Numbered from the stretch's first letter, positions 25,701-36,919 are shown. The stretch is DNA of 64,000 nucleotides from Daphnia pulex (GCF_021134715.1 NC_060019.1:7750001-7814000); one strand, 5' to 3'. A program made the numbers and translations. Notes: a model not told the origin generated them from the letters alone.

Positions 25701-28671
25701 TGGATTTTTAGAAGCAGTCAGCTAAGCCGGGGCCATCTCAATCAGCAGCAGCACAATCGCTCCTTTGATACCGGCCAGCATCATCAGAATAAGCGGGCGG
25801 CAGCTTACGCCTACAGTTCCAGCGAGGAGAGTTTGAATTTATCGTTCGCCCAGCAGCCGCCGGATCAGCAGCAACAACAAGACGAGGAGACGGTGGAGAC
25901 GTTGTGCGAGATTCCTTTGATCCATCACTCGACCAGCACACCTTCGCTGGTCGCTCATCCGTCATTCGGCCAAATGGTGGCCAACAATCATTGGCTGAAT
26001 ATCGGATCCAGCAGCTCGACTCCTCGACCAGTCACTTCCGGCAAGCGCCGCTCCGTTCAGCCTTACAGCTGCACCAGCACCGACGATCCGCCCGGATTGC
26101 CACACCAGTACCAGCTCCTGCTCCAGCAGACGGCCGCCATTAAAACGACGCTGTCCGGATTGGAAGCGGATTTCGGAGCGTCGAGACGCGACATGGGCTG
26201 GTTGCAGGAGAATCTGACGACCGTTCAAAGCGCCACCGGAAGTGTTTCCGACAAGGTCGTCAAGATGCAGTCGCAGGTGGCCAACATGGAGCGACAGATC
26301 AACGGAGCCGTCAAGGTTGGCCGGCAATAAATAAGCCCAGCAGTCGTCTGCTACCCCACCAAAAAATATCGCCCGGCTTATTAACGACCCCCTTCTTGCT
26401 TATTCCCTTATTCTCTCTTCACTAGATATCATTTGGAAACTCTTGCCAAATAACCCACACAAACACACTTCTCTGGTTGATTCAATTAATACTATCTTCG
26501 TTTTCTTCCATTTTCTGTGTGTCCCGCTTATTCTATATATACTAATGACTGTTGATTTAGTGAGTGCGTACCCCCCCTCCAGTGTCTGATTAACCCTCCC
26601 CAGCAGCAGCAGCACGAGACTATGGTGTGTCCTTTAATACTCTGCAACTGTGTGCCCAATTTATTTTTGGCGGACAAGCGGGATATGAGAGCGTGTGTGT
26701 GTGTGATGTCCGTGTGTTTGCGTGAGCGTCTGCTGTTTGATTGATGGTCATTGATTCGTTCCCCTCTCCGTGTGTTGCCACTGAGCGAACCCGAGGAGCA
26801 TATAATCGTTTTCCAGTGTGAAGAAGCAGTCAGGGTTGAATAATAAGATATAACCCGATGAAAAAAAGGAGAAAATAACTTAAAAACACACACACAAGCA
26901 TCTGTATGCATTATTTACCCAGTGACATATCATCTGTCAGGCCTATCAGTTCCAATCATCTAACTTTAAACATTTGTTTTAGGATTGAGAGTTATAAGGA
27001 AACGATTTCATGGTCTATTCGACTATTCATGTATGTGTTTATACGAAACATTTTCCCCCCTTCAGAATTCAACAATTTCCCTGCGAATAATCGACAGTCG
27101 TGTCTCGTGTGTAGGATTGCGACGAGCTATCGCTTATGTCGGCTGCGTAAAGAGTTAATCCAAGCCAATGTTAAGTTGCGAACCTGGGCGTGGTGATGGT
27201 GCTGACTGGCTCCTGTGACAACGAATCAATAACGCGCATGCATAATCCTATACGTCATACCCCCCACCCCCCCCCCCCCCCCGTCGTGAATTCGCCTTCG
27301 TATTATATTCTTAGAAAACACAAAAAAACAAACATTTCTCCTTATCTTTTTTTTGATTTTTCGTTGTTGTTTGTTTGTCTGTTGAAATCCCTCCCGCGCG
27401 CTGTGCGACCGTCGAAATCGCGTTTGGCTTTTGTTTCGGTCAAAGCTGTTTACGACGATTTCGTGTAATACCTATTCTGCTGTACACGACGAGCGTTTGG
27501 GAATAGTCTATATTATACCCGACAGGTTTCGTGAAAGTAGATTCGTATATGTACACGGGGCGCGTTCTTATTCTCCTTATCAGCCGCGTGCAGCACCAAG
27601 AGCCCGGCTCGCCGTGGGGGAATCACGATCGAATACATATAACATCTCTCCCTCGCCTACATGTACCGTGTCTGTAATGGGGTCCGAAAAAGGGGAATGA
27701 GGAGTGATTTTATTGTGATGACGTCATGAAGGACTGGTGCTTGTGTATTTCAGTTGTTACATTCATATCGTTGCATGTTGTAGTTTGAAAGTGGGAAACA
27801 AAATGAAGAAGAGGAAATGTTCACCAAAAAGAAAAAAAGGCAAAAATAATTCGAAACATCCTCTGAAACTAACAACTTTTTCGTTCTCTTTCACTGATAA
27901 TACTAACCAATCGATAAATTGTTGATTATTCTAACAATAACACAATTACGCAGGAATGTTGACCATTTTACATACTACCGAGGAGGAGATTAGCTGGTAA
28001 ATGTAGGCGGCGTTAGACTTAATCTAAGGTACATATTATCCCGTTAGGAAGCGCAGCAGTTGCAGCAGAGGGCCAATGATGCGCTGAAATCGGCGTCGGA
28101 TGCCGAACGTGACTTCCGGCGGCTGGAGAACGACTGCCAATCGTTGCTGAATCAGCTACTACGTCAACAGCAGTCGTCGAATTCGTTGGCCGATCCACTG
28201 TGTCTCAGCCCAATGACTCCTCATCCGCCTGGAAGCTTGATGATGATGAGCTTCCAGCAGCAGCAGCAGCAGCACGGAGCGGATACGAGCGGTCATCATT
28301 TCTGCTCTCAGCGCTCTTCCAGCCAACTCCCGCCGTTGGCACCCGTTCCGCAACTCAACATCCCGCCCACTTTCGATTTCGCTGCCCTGTTGACTAAATC
28401 TATGCCGATCGGATCGTCGGCAGTGGCGGCGGCGGAGCCCCGAATGAAATCCTCCTTCCGGAGCGAGGGTGTCAATAAGAACGGAACCAAATCCATTTCG
28501 TTCGGGCCGATCACGACGTACGCCACGTCTCCTACAACGGATCCTGATGATGTCATCCCGGCTGCCACCAGCACTCTGCGGAAGACCATCAGTCATAGCA
28601 GTGGGCCATCGTTCGTTCTTCCGGTTTCGGACTTTAATCAAAATTCCCCACATTCTATGATGACTTCTTAG
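16728..28671 (+). CDS. PLEKHO-like (CKIP-1 family) pleckstrin-homology protein, two alternative C-termini
   Basis: Exons in matching phase: 16728-16748, 20690-20836, 21379-21531, 21691-21858, then 23767-24005 or to a stop at 24390, then 25712-26315 and 28048-28671. The long form is 651 residues; the short form ends at 24390 with 370. The PH domain spans about residues 25-137: GKGLLVPGSWKRRYCVLDGR, YVDLDNYDICEEA, GRLYLSAETAKEMNEWISQI. The DLxxYxxCEE block and the later ITKQRAKGPTGRRLPRQ resemble vertebrate PLEKHO1/PLEKHO2, which bind phosphoinositides at the plasma membrane and partners such as CK2. Only the long form has the C-terminal coiled coil (end of the 25712 exon into 28048), like the zipper-like C-terminus of PLEKHO proteins. 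The 24005 donor (CAG|GTTGGG) is supported because its phase 2 end fits the 25712 acceptor exactly. The acceptor at 23766/23769 is a tandem CAGCAG. Confidence 0.8.
16749..20689 (+). other. First intron of the PLEKHO-like gene
   Basis: GTAAGT at the left, TTTATTTAG at the right. It contains CA/GT runs, a GAGAGA-rich stretch, CG dinucleotide repeats (20154-20167), a palindromic CRE (20416-20423) and a TATATAG-like element near 20193. An internal promoter is possible. No coding exon was recognised. Confidence 0.55.
20416..20423. promoter_or_regulatory. Palindromic CRE inside PLEKHO-like intron 1
   Basis: TGACGTCA with flanks that extend the palindrome (AATGACGTCATT). It lies 267 bases upstream of the first PH-domain exon. 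Confidence 0.3.
21859..23766 (+). other. Intron between the PH-domain exons and the C-terminal exons of the PLEKHO-like gene
   Basis: Donor GAG|GTTAGC, acceptor TTGCAG. It contains an AG run (22399-22418), GT runs and a GAA tract (23407-23425). No exon recognised. Confidence 0.5.
22399..22418. repeat. (AG)n run
   Basis: About ten AG units in the PLEKHO-like intron, a GAGA-factor type sequence as well as a microsatellite. Confidence 0.85.
24391..25711 (+). other. 3' UTR of the short PLEKHO isoform / intron of the long isoform
   Basis: An AATAAA lies at 24399-24404, only nine bases after the stop, so it may be too close to serve. The rest is AT-rich with no recognised exon and ends in TTTTTAG before the 25712 exon. 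Confidence 0.45.
27260..27282. repeat. Poly-C run
   Basis: Twenty-two C residues interrupted by one A. Such tracts can fold as i-motif/G-quadruplex and are a common site of sequencing length error. Confidence 0.85.
27719..27726. promoter_or_regulatory. Palindromic CRE in last PLEKHO-like intron
   Basis: TGACGTCA within the longer palindrome ATGACGTCAT. Motif match only. Confidence 0.25.
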
Positions 28672-29092
28672 ACAACAATTTTCAATCAATTTCTTTTTTA
28701 AAACTGTTTAGGCCTCAACCAAAAAATTATTTTTAATTACAAGGATATATTCCCGGTGGATTCTCTGTTAAGGTTTGAGAATTATAGGGAAACATTTGGT
28801 TTTTTTTCAATTTTCGTTAGTCCTTTCAGAAGAAACGTGTGAACTTATTCGCCATTTGTGGGAATTCCAGCGATTTTTTAATTGCTTTTCAAACTAAAAT
28901 TTGTTTAGACTTAATTTGAATTAAAACTCCCTTTTACTTTTTTTTTGTATATCGACTAATTCCAAATCTTTTTTTTCCAGCAATGAAGTACTTCCATTTC
29001 CTATTCTTCCTTTTTATTAGTTTGAATTACTTTCCTACTTTACTTTTCATTTGGTTATTGTATCGTTTTTTTAATTTTGTTTTTAAATCAGC

Positions 29093-29098
29093 AATAAA
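29093..29098 (+). terminator. Candidate poly(A) signal of the PLEKHO-like gene
   Basis: AATAAA, 422 bases after the long-isoform stop, in a T-rich 3' UTR. It is the first AATAAA seen downstream of that stop. Confidence 0.5.
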
Positions 29099-30950
29099 TA
29101 GGAAAAATATTAGAACAAAAAAATTAATTTATTGAAGGATTATCTTTGTTTACAATTTTAGATAAGTTATCTAACCTAAACAACATGAAACTTAATTCCG
29201 TTGCACCGATATTTTGCTTCTACGGAACGCCGAAGGACAACTTTTGTGGAGCGCCTAATCCGTCAACAAAAATATGTAATTTAAAAAAAAAAAAGAGTTC
29301 GGTCACTTTGGTGAATTTGATCATCATCGGTGAAAATGATTGCGTTCCAGCAAAAACGATATTCCGATTTCCGAACGTAGTTTTAAATGTTACCGCCAGA
29401 TGGCTCTATTTGGGACGGATTCGGCCCATAGAAAGTTGGTCTGCTTCTGTGTTCAAGTTTCTTTGTTTTTACGGAGGAAATTCCACCCCAAATAATATGT
29501 AAGTAAATTTATAACTTTCATAGCCAATGTATAACTGTATTATACTATTATCATACTATTTGTTGATGGATTAACACTTAATATAATGAAAAATAAAAGC
29601 GTTCACCCTACAGGGCAGCTAGCTATAAAGCGATAACTCCGAATAGATGTAGGAATAATCTTGTGAGATGTGAGAACTTGATACATGCCAGATAGGTTAC
29701 GTGGTAGTCCCTGGTAGGTAACTATTAAGACCGTGAAGTTTATAAATCTGATTGACTTAGTTGAGGTAGTTTTGAACATTGAATTCATCACCAGTTCACC
29801 ACCAGATTTCTTCTGTCTATGAGTCCAGAAAGACACAAATCGTCAAGTAAATACTCTCTGGGTTCATCCTGAAGGATCAGAAATCTATAGTACTCATCAT
29901 ATTTTTTAAAGAAGCTTTACTTCTGATCAAGCTGGTTATGGAAGAAGGATAAAACCCGATGTCAGATGGTTAGGTTCTCTTTGCCAAATCTCAAAGCTAA
30001 AGGAGGCCCTTTTAATTGTTTATTCACTTGACCACATGCTAAGTTGGTTAACTCGATCATTGAGCTATGGCTTCTACATCCCATTTTTCTTACTAACGCC
30101 CGAATAATACTCGCAATCCATACTACCTCTCTCTCGGTCGAATCCATTCCTAATTCTTCTACTAAAGAGACCACGCATCTGTCGAGTATATTCGTTTTCC
30201 TCCGACTCTATCCTTTACTTCTGTTGTAATCTGTTCCTGCGTGTTTCTAAAATTCCCAAACGTTTTTTGGCGCACATGGCAATCACATGCTACTACTCGT
30301 TGATGCGATAAAACAGCAGCATTACCGAAACGATGTTGCCTCCTATATCCATACGTCACTTCCCATCTGTAACTAACTATTCTATCCCTTGTTATTTGAA
30401 TAATTCTCCTTTTTTTCTTGTAGGAGTAGATTCTATACTCCTACAAAAATGTAGGAGTGCGGTCGTAGGGTGCAGTCGAGGCAGGCATGAAGGATTGAAA
30501 GTCGTACATTTATTTCCTTCACCAGGTGATCAGCTGCATTTTGCAGTCCCTCTTTAAAATTACATTTATTCGATTTTCTCAATTTTTATTTGTCGATAGA
30601 TTAATTGATAGATTTCCGTAACGCGACGGGGTAGGAGTTCTCAAATTTCCTTGAGAACTTACTTGGCTTAAATTTACTTGGCTGTATGTGATACGTGCCA
30701 AAGTTTGAGCAGGAGTTAAGGTGAGAATGACGAGTTGGGTTAGGAAAGTAAACCTCAATTATCCGTGAACTCATTCAGCACTGCCTAGAAAGTCGTCACC
30801 TTGTGTATTAAGGAGCGTTCATCAATGAGTATTTCAGGGGCTAAGGGGGTAAAGGTGGAGTATTCTATCTGACGATGAAACAAACACATATCCGACACAC
30901 AGGACATACCCGAGATGAGCTGCTTCCAGTGGCCTTTTCTTCTGAGTATT
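29099..30950. other. Intergenic DNA with short unassigned ORFs
   Basis: A 118-codon frame at 29146-29502 (+) has no recognisable domain. Three short minus-strand frames (30359-30162, 30174-29962, 29836-29603) have a more protein-like composition than neighbouring DNA and overlap or follow each other with frame changes, which would fit a decayed coding sequence, perhaps of a transposon. I cannot name a family. A CTCF-like motif is at 29393-29406. Confidence 0.3.
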
Positions 30951-30959
30951 TTCAAGGGG

Positions 30960-31645
30960 TCGTGTGTTCCGTGAAGGTGAAGTTTTTTGTACCATTTTGT
31001 TTGTTTATTAATTTTTAATTCCCGTAGTTGCTGTCCGATCATGTGGGACGTTGTTGCAGCCTATGCTGGTGAAAGATCTTTATGCATTAAGTTAAACTGG
31101 CTGTTTCTTGGTGCTGGTGTCGTGTTACCGAAGTTGCATCATTATTTTGTTAAATTGTCATTGGGTCTGTTTACCATTTATATGTTAAGAAGGAACAGAA
31201 ATATGGGGAATTTATGTTAAACAAACAATAAACATGTTTTCGGGATTGCGAAAGGAACGTAGAGGATGTTGGGGTGGGGAGGATTTTAATTAAAAAAAAA
31301 TGTTGAGGTTTGTTGTAAAAAAATACCGACGTGTTGGGTAATGATGAAACTTTATTAACCTATAAACCCTTAATCATTTTACCTACTTATGTTTTCCAAA
31401 CCGCTATTAACCTATAATCATACAAACAGATACCTACTCATCATTTCCCACATCCCTACAATCCCACACATTACCTACATATCATTCCTCTAACTCCTTT
31501 TGCAACACTTATAATGTTCAAAATAAATTTAAATCATGAAAGAAAAATCTCTTTATTTTCTATCTGAAATGTAAATTATTTTAATAAGCAGAGCGTCCGG
31601 TCAGAGCTGGTCCGTTTCAAGACAATTCTTTTTTTTTGTGCGAAT
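30960..31645. repeat. Copy 1 of a diverged ~700-base repeat
   Basis: It shares ordered blocks with 33170-33890: a GTTGTTGCAGCCTATRCTGG block, TTGGTGCYGG, ATATGTTRAnAAGGAACAG, an AATAAACATG block, a pyrimidine-rich run of ACCTAC repeats, and the end block CAGAGCGTCCGGT followed by a T-run and GTGCGA. The unit is not recognised as a known family. An open frame (30987-31220) has a counterpart in copy 2 but both are short and diverged. Confidence 0.65.
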
Positions 31646-31652
31646 ATTTAGC

Positions 31653-31998
31653 GGTATGGTGACCGCGTAGAACTCCAAAGACAGAAGAACTCCACCGACA
31701 ATAGAACACCAATATTTTCAATAATTTTAAAAATTTCTTTGTATGCGACAGTAGAGCTCCAAAGACATAAGAACTCCTTTTTAAAATATTAACCCGACAC
31801 TAGAACTCCACTACGCGACAATAGAACTCCAATAATTTTTTTAAAATTTATTTTCATGTCCGATAATAGAACTCCAACGATTTTAAAATATGCACTGCAG
31901 TTCTATTGTCGGGTATTTTTATTTTTTATAATATTTAAAAAATGAGTGCTTATGTCTTTGGAGTTCTACTGTCGTTGGAGTTTTACGATCGCCATACC
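31653..31998. mobile_element. MITE-like element with terminal inverted repeats and internal GAACTCC subrepeats
   Basis: The left end (GGTATGGTGACCGCGTAGAA) and the reverse complement of the right end (GGTATGGCGATCGTAAAACT) form imperfect terminal inverted repeats that continue into AGAACTCCAAAGACA. Inside are at least six copies of a unit close to CGACAATAGAACTCCAA in direct orientation, with inverted copies near the right end. There is no coding capacity. It directly follows copy 1 of the 700-base repeat. Confidence 0.6.
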
Positions 31999-31999
31999 T

Positions 32000-33169
32000 T
32001 GCCGGCTATTGGCTGTCACTAGGTGGATAATGTCCGCTCCGCTAGATGGCGCGAATGGGTCCGTTATTCTGCCATTTCTTCTAAAGACACTGACTGAGCG
32101 GAAAGGTCCAGTTACTCATTCTGGTGTGTTTTTTCCATGTTTTTTACTGACATACTTCGTGTGTTGAAACTGCTATCCATTTTCTCCAAAATATCTCTTG
32201 CTCGTTTCATCACATGCGGAACACTTTCAGAACAATTAAAGTATATAGTTGATCGCTACAGATTTAGTTAATGACTAGAGAGTAGACCCCTTTGTTTCTC
32301 TGTTGCAATTATGAGTTAAAACCATTATGGAAATGTGGATTACATTTGTTATTTTCAAGTTGGAAAACTTGACAACTACAAATTCCTTTGTAAGATTTAT
32401 CAAGGTAATTCTGAGAGATTGTATAGTTTAACTTCATACTTCTGTCGTTTTGTTATATCACATGAGATTCTGTTCCTTGATAGTAACTTGATTTTGTTTT
32501 TCAATAGCCAGGTGAAGTCTGCGCTTCTTTGTTGCAGTCTAATGTGCACATGGATTGGTTGCAGTCATCCAGTGAAAGGTGTGATTAAATTGAGCTGTTG
32601 CATGCAGTCTTTGGTGCTGATGTTGTCCTGGAGTGTGGGAGAGTTCCATGCTTCAAGTCTTCTGGGATCAGCCACATCTGAGTTAACGCTGGATCATGCT
32701 GCATTGTGGTTGCCGAAATGTTGAACATCTAGTAGAGCTGCAAGAAGACTCCTTGAAATGGTAATTTGATAAAAATTATAAGTTCTAACTTGGGAAGTAT
32801 CATGCTTGTGCTACTATAATTGCTTACATTGTTTAATTTTAACATTTGGGGATTTCATCATGTCAACAGCTCTTTCCTTCGATCATATGTAAATTGAGTT
32901 ATGGATTGTTTAAGGGGAATTGGTTAACAAGATAGTTAGGCAGATACTGTAGAAGAATGTTTTTGTTTCGCTGCAGAGCACTACAAATTTCAAATGAATT
33001 TGTATTGAAATCTTAAATGAGTAATCTAGTTTCATGTAAATTTTTGTTTAAACTATAGTTATCAGATAGTGCTTCCATAGAATATTTGGGTGAACTCCAT
33101 TTGAAGTGATTTTTTATTTTATTTTATACAAAATTTCCATTGATCAAACATTAATTTCATTTTGGTTAT
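32000..33169. other. AT-rich spacer between the two repeat copies
   Basis: No recognised gene. A CTCF-like motif occurs at 32039-32052. A 129-codon frame (32335-32724) has no recognisable domain and is probably chance. Confidence 0.4.
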
Positions 33170-33890
33170 AGGTTTATGTTTACGTAGCAGTGATGTTGCT
33201 GTCCAATATGGCATGTTGTTGCAGCCTATACTGGTGAAAGATTTTTTGCATCGAGTTATGCTGTTGCTGTTCCTTGGTGCCGGACTGCTGGTGTTGTGCA
33301 CAAAAGTTACATACAGTTTTAATTGTTATTTGTGTCTGCAGTTAACCGTTTATATGTTGAAAAGGAACAGAAAAGTTCCTTGTTGTTGAATCGCTGGAGT
33401 TGTGCTACATAAGTTACATCCAGTATTTTGTTTGATTGCTATGTGCGTCTATGAAGTTAACCGTTTATATGTTGAGAATGAAAAAATAGTAATACGGGGA
33501 ATTTTTACGTTGAACAAATAATAAACATGCCTTCGCGATTGGGAAATCAGCGAGGAGGAGATTGGGGGGGGGCAATTGAATATCATTAACTAGAAGAAAT
33601 CGTGGTTTGTTTTAATAAGGTAGAAATAAAATCCTTTGTCTATCACATCCATATACCTACCTATATAACTACATCTATTCCTCAAACCCCATAACTTCCA
33701 CCAACATCCATTCCTTAAACTCCCATTTCCCCACAAATGTCAAATATCTGTAATATGTAAATATTATTGTTGAATAAATAAACAAACTATAAAATATGTA
33801 AAACTCACTTTTATTCTGGAACACTTACAAAACAAACAATTCATTAAACAGAGCGTCCGGTTCGAGACATTTTTTTTTTTTGTGCGAGGC
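33170..33890. repeat. Copy 2 of the ~700-base repeat, with an internal tandem duplication
   Basis: It is homologous to 30960-31645 over its length. The part around AAGTTACATMCAGT and GTTAACCGTTTATATGTTGA is present twice (about 33293-33380 and 33401-33480), a tandem duplication not seen in copy 1. It ends in the same CAGAGCGTCCGGT, T-run, TGTGCGA block. Confidence 0.65.
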
Positions 33891-34401
33891 TTTTTAGCAA
33901 GTAATCCGCCACCCAATTTGACAAAAAGTGATAGTTTGTTTTCACGGAAAATTGCGTCAGACGGTTAAAAAATTTCTAGTTCAACAATCTCATGTAGAAA
34001 TTTGCATCTAGTCTACTGGTGCAAATTGCGATTCTTTAAGCTTGATTATTTAGAAGATGTGTTAAAAAAATTGTGAGTAGCCAATAAATTGAACTATCGC
34101 TTTTTCAGAATATTTTGAAGATAGATCACAAGAAAATCTAAAAACAACAAAGTGATCTAAAACCAAAATATTCAGAAAAAGTGGATTAGTTCAATTGTTT
34201 AGCTACCCACAATTGCTTTTAACACATCACCTAAATTAATCAAGCTTAAAGAATCACAATTTGCACCAGTAGACTAGATGCAAATTTCTACATGAGATTG
34301 TTGAACTAGAAATTTTGTAACCGTCTGACGCAATTTTCCGTGAAAACAAACTATCACTTTTTGTCAAATTGGGTGGCGGATTACTTGCTAAAACTCGCAC
34401 A
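33881..34401. mobile_element. Long near-perfect inverted-repeat (foldback/MITE-type) element
   Basis: The left arm from TGTGCGAG and TTTAGCAAGTAATCCGCCAC (33881 on) is repeated inverted at the right end (ending CTTGCTAAAACTCGCACA at 34401). The outer 170-180 bases of the arms match almost perfectly, including the block around AAATTTGCATCTAGTCTACT. The inner parts (TTTTTCAGAATATTTTG against CAAAATATTCAGAAAAAG) are more diverged. The transcript or single strand would fold as a hairpin of roughly 250 base pairs. It has no ORF, so it is a non-autonomous element. High arm identity points to a young insertion or to gene conversion between arms. Confidence 0.8.
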
Positions 34402-36900
34402 TGCAGTGTCGGCGTAGATCCAGGGAGATTACCTGGAAATGGAAGAAGAGAGAAGAGTGCGAGGCAAGTTTTACTGGGGAGCGATTAGTCATACTAGGCT
34501 TCCGGGTTAGACTCATGACCCTTTAAAAGTTTTCGTCGGATCATATGCCTTCCAAGTCCCCGTTCGACCAGAGCCCTCCCCTCCTCCTGGTTTCACAGCG
34601 GGTGAGTGACCAACGGCGGACGTTGGTTAGTGGTTAGTTAGGGAAACGGGACCACAGAAAAGAAGGGAGCCCAGAAATGCACTTGTAATTTAATCTAACT
34701 ACACAATTCATCAGTCTTGGATTACAGCATTCTCTCGTGGGTTTTCAGTTTCACCAATGGAGTCCATGATTAGTAGCGAAGGATTACCCTGTAAGCAGAA
34801 TGAACATTGATTCGGATGACAATAATTTTCAATAAGATTGTAGCGACAAATAGCAATACCTCAAATCAAGAGGGACTGTGTAAGGAGCTAAATAGGGAGA
34901 TTCAAGGGTAGCAGCCATTGAGTTAGCAAACAAGGGACCTTGTTGACTTCATTGAAAGAACATTACTTTTCATAAAGTCTGTCATGCAAATTTATGAACC
35001 TGAAGGTTAGAACCTGTAAATGAAAAAAAAAAAAACATTTAAAAAATAAGTAAAAGAATAATTAAACAGTTAAGTATATACTCACGCAATATTTTTCTCG
35101 CCAAAATCATCATCTCGTCCAAGGAAACGCCATCACACATCGCGAACAGCCAAAAATCTAAAGGGTAAAACTCCGTGCTGTGTTGAGTGTGAGAGTAGGG
35201 TAGTAGAAGCCGGTTGGGTAGTCGAATGATGCTGGCCGCCTAACCTAAATGATGTTCATGTAGGCCGCATCTTCTCGGTCATTATCTAAATGGGTAAATC
35301 AAGAAACAAAATGTAAACAAAATTTTAATTCAGTGACATGACAATGAAGTTACACAGGTAACAACAATCAGCTTTCCTAAGCAATCCAGAAGATGGAATG
35401 AGTCAAGTTCGATGACAAAACGAATGATCCGCGTTGAACGTGTGGTCATTGCCTTATTTTGGAGGGATAACCAGATACCCCACATTTGATCTTATAGGCA
35501 ACATCTAAATAAGAAACCAAACAATCGTCAAAATTGCTATTAGTATGACAACTTCTCTAAATTCAATGTAAACACAACTTACAATGATGATAGCATGATC
35601 ACAATATTTAACCTCTTTTTTTTGTTGTCTAAAAATAGGGAGATTCAAGGGTAGCAGCCAACAGGTTAGCAAACAAGGAATCTTGTTGACTGTAAGTCCT
35701 TTTTCTTGGAAAGACATAACTTCTCATAAAGTCAGTCATGCCAATTTAGAAACCTGTAAATAAAACAAAAATTCATGTTAGACTGTAATTAATAAAGTTC
35801 AGTAACATGACAAGTGAACTTATACATGAAACCACCAATCAGTTATCCAAAAATCCAAGATTCTCTAGAAGATGGAATGAGAGATTGGTCCATGCTGGAG
35901 TCGGTGATCTAGCAAGTTCAACAGAAACAGCCGATAATTAAGATTAATCCTAATAAAACATGAGAAGAATATATGTTTTAGCATTAAATAAAGCTAGTGT
36001 TGGTTTTTACCTGTATCATTTCGATGACACATTCAGTAGAATACAATGAGTTTGAACAAAATAGTTGACGGTAGGTTGCACGACTTTCACGTTTACTCTG
36101 ACTGTGAGTAGATGAAAACCATTAAAGTTATCCAACATATACACGGAATAGAACACATCACCGACAAGTTACAGACGAAATCACTCGAGTTTACCTATGA
36201 ATTCATTGGTAATTTTCAAAGCTAGCTTAACCTTCTTCATGGCTTAACGTTGACTGTTGACTCAGATGAAATCATTAACCTAGGTTACAAGCTGTTTTTT
36301 TTTTAGTTTGAATGGTCTGATTTCTCGGATTTCGTGGCAATAGATTTAACCTTTCACGTTCTGAGTGACAAAGAAGCGAAGAAAATCAAAATTTCGCGTT
36401 TTGGGGCAAGAAAAGGGAATTTTGTATGTAGTTCCATATTTCACCGCTAGTTGGCGTTGCGACGAAACTTTTTTTTTTTTACTTTTTTTTGTGATGGATT
36501 CGACGTGCCATATCATGCAGTGCGCTCTAGTGTCCAAAGACGCTATCGCACTCCGGTCTCCGGAGTATATGACTATGACATACACGCCCTGGGAACAATT
36601 TTTTCACGAACAATTTTTTTTTAGCGATCACTTTTTGATCGCTAAAGTTAAAGAACATTTTAATGATTGATCGCTAAATTTTTTTTATGAATTCGTTTTC
36701 TACTTGTGCCACCTATGAATTTATATGCTCAATTCGGGCAATAGCTGTCGTTAAATATTGTTCACTATTCTGCGCAACGTCACAGGCGCGCAATAGGTCG
36801 TTAATGGTTTGTTGTTTGTTTACAGAGGCATTTGCGTAGATTGATGAATTGGCTCTATTCAAACAAATCATCTACGCTAAGCGTGGTAGACAGAAAGCTA
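34402..36900. other. Intergenic DNA with diverged short duplications
   Basis: The block GGGAGATTCAAGGGTAGCAG with about 130 following bases occurs at 34897-35010 and again at 35637-35760. A second pair, centred on AGAAGATGGAATGAG with CAGTRACATGACAA upstream, occurs at 35330-35405 and 35805-35885. No protein-coding gene recognised; a non-coding transcript is possible. A CTCF-like motif is at 36444-36457. Confidence 0.45.
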
Positions 36901-36919
36901 GGCCTTCCGCCATTAGACG

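Larger units (their letters stand above)
26316..28047 (+). other. Last intron of the PLEKHO-like gene
   Basis: Donor AAG|GTTGGC, acceptor CCGTTAG. It contains a C-run (27260-27282), GT runs and a palindromic CRE at 27719-27726. No exon recognised. Confidence 0.55.

Noticed and set aside
36365-36670. 101-codon plus-strand ORF
   Set aside because: Phe/Lys-rich simple sequence from T-runs; no domain.
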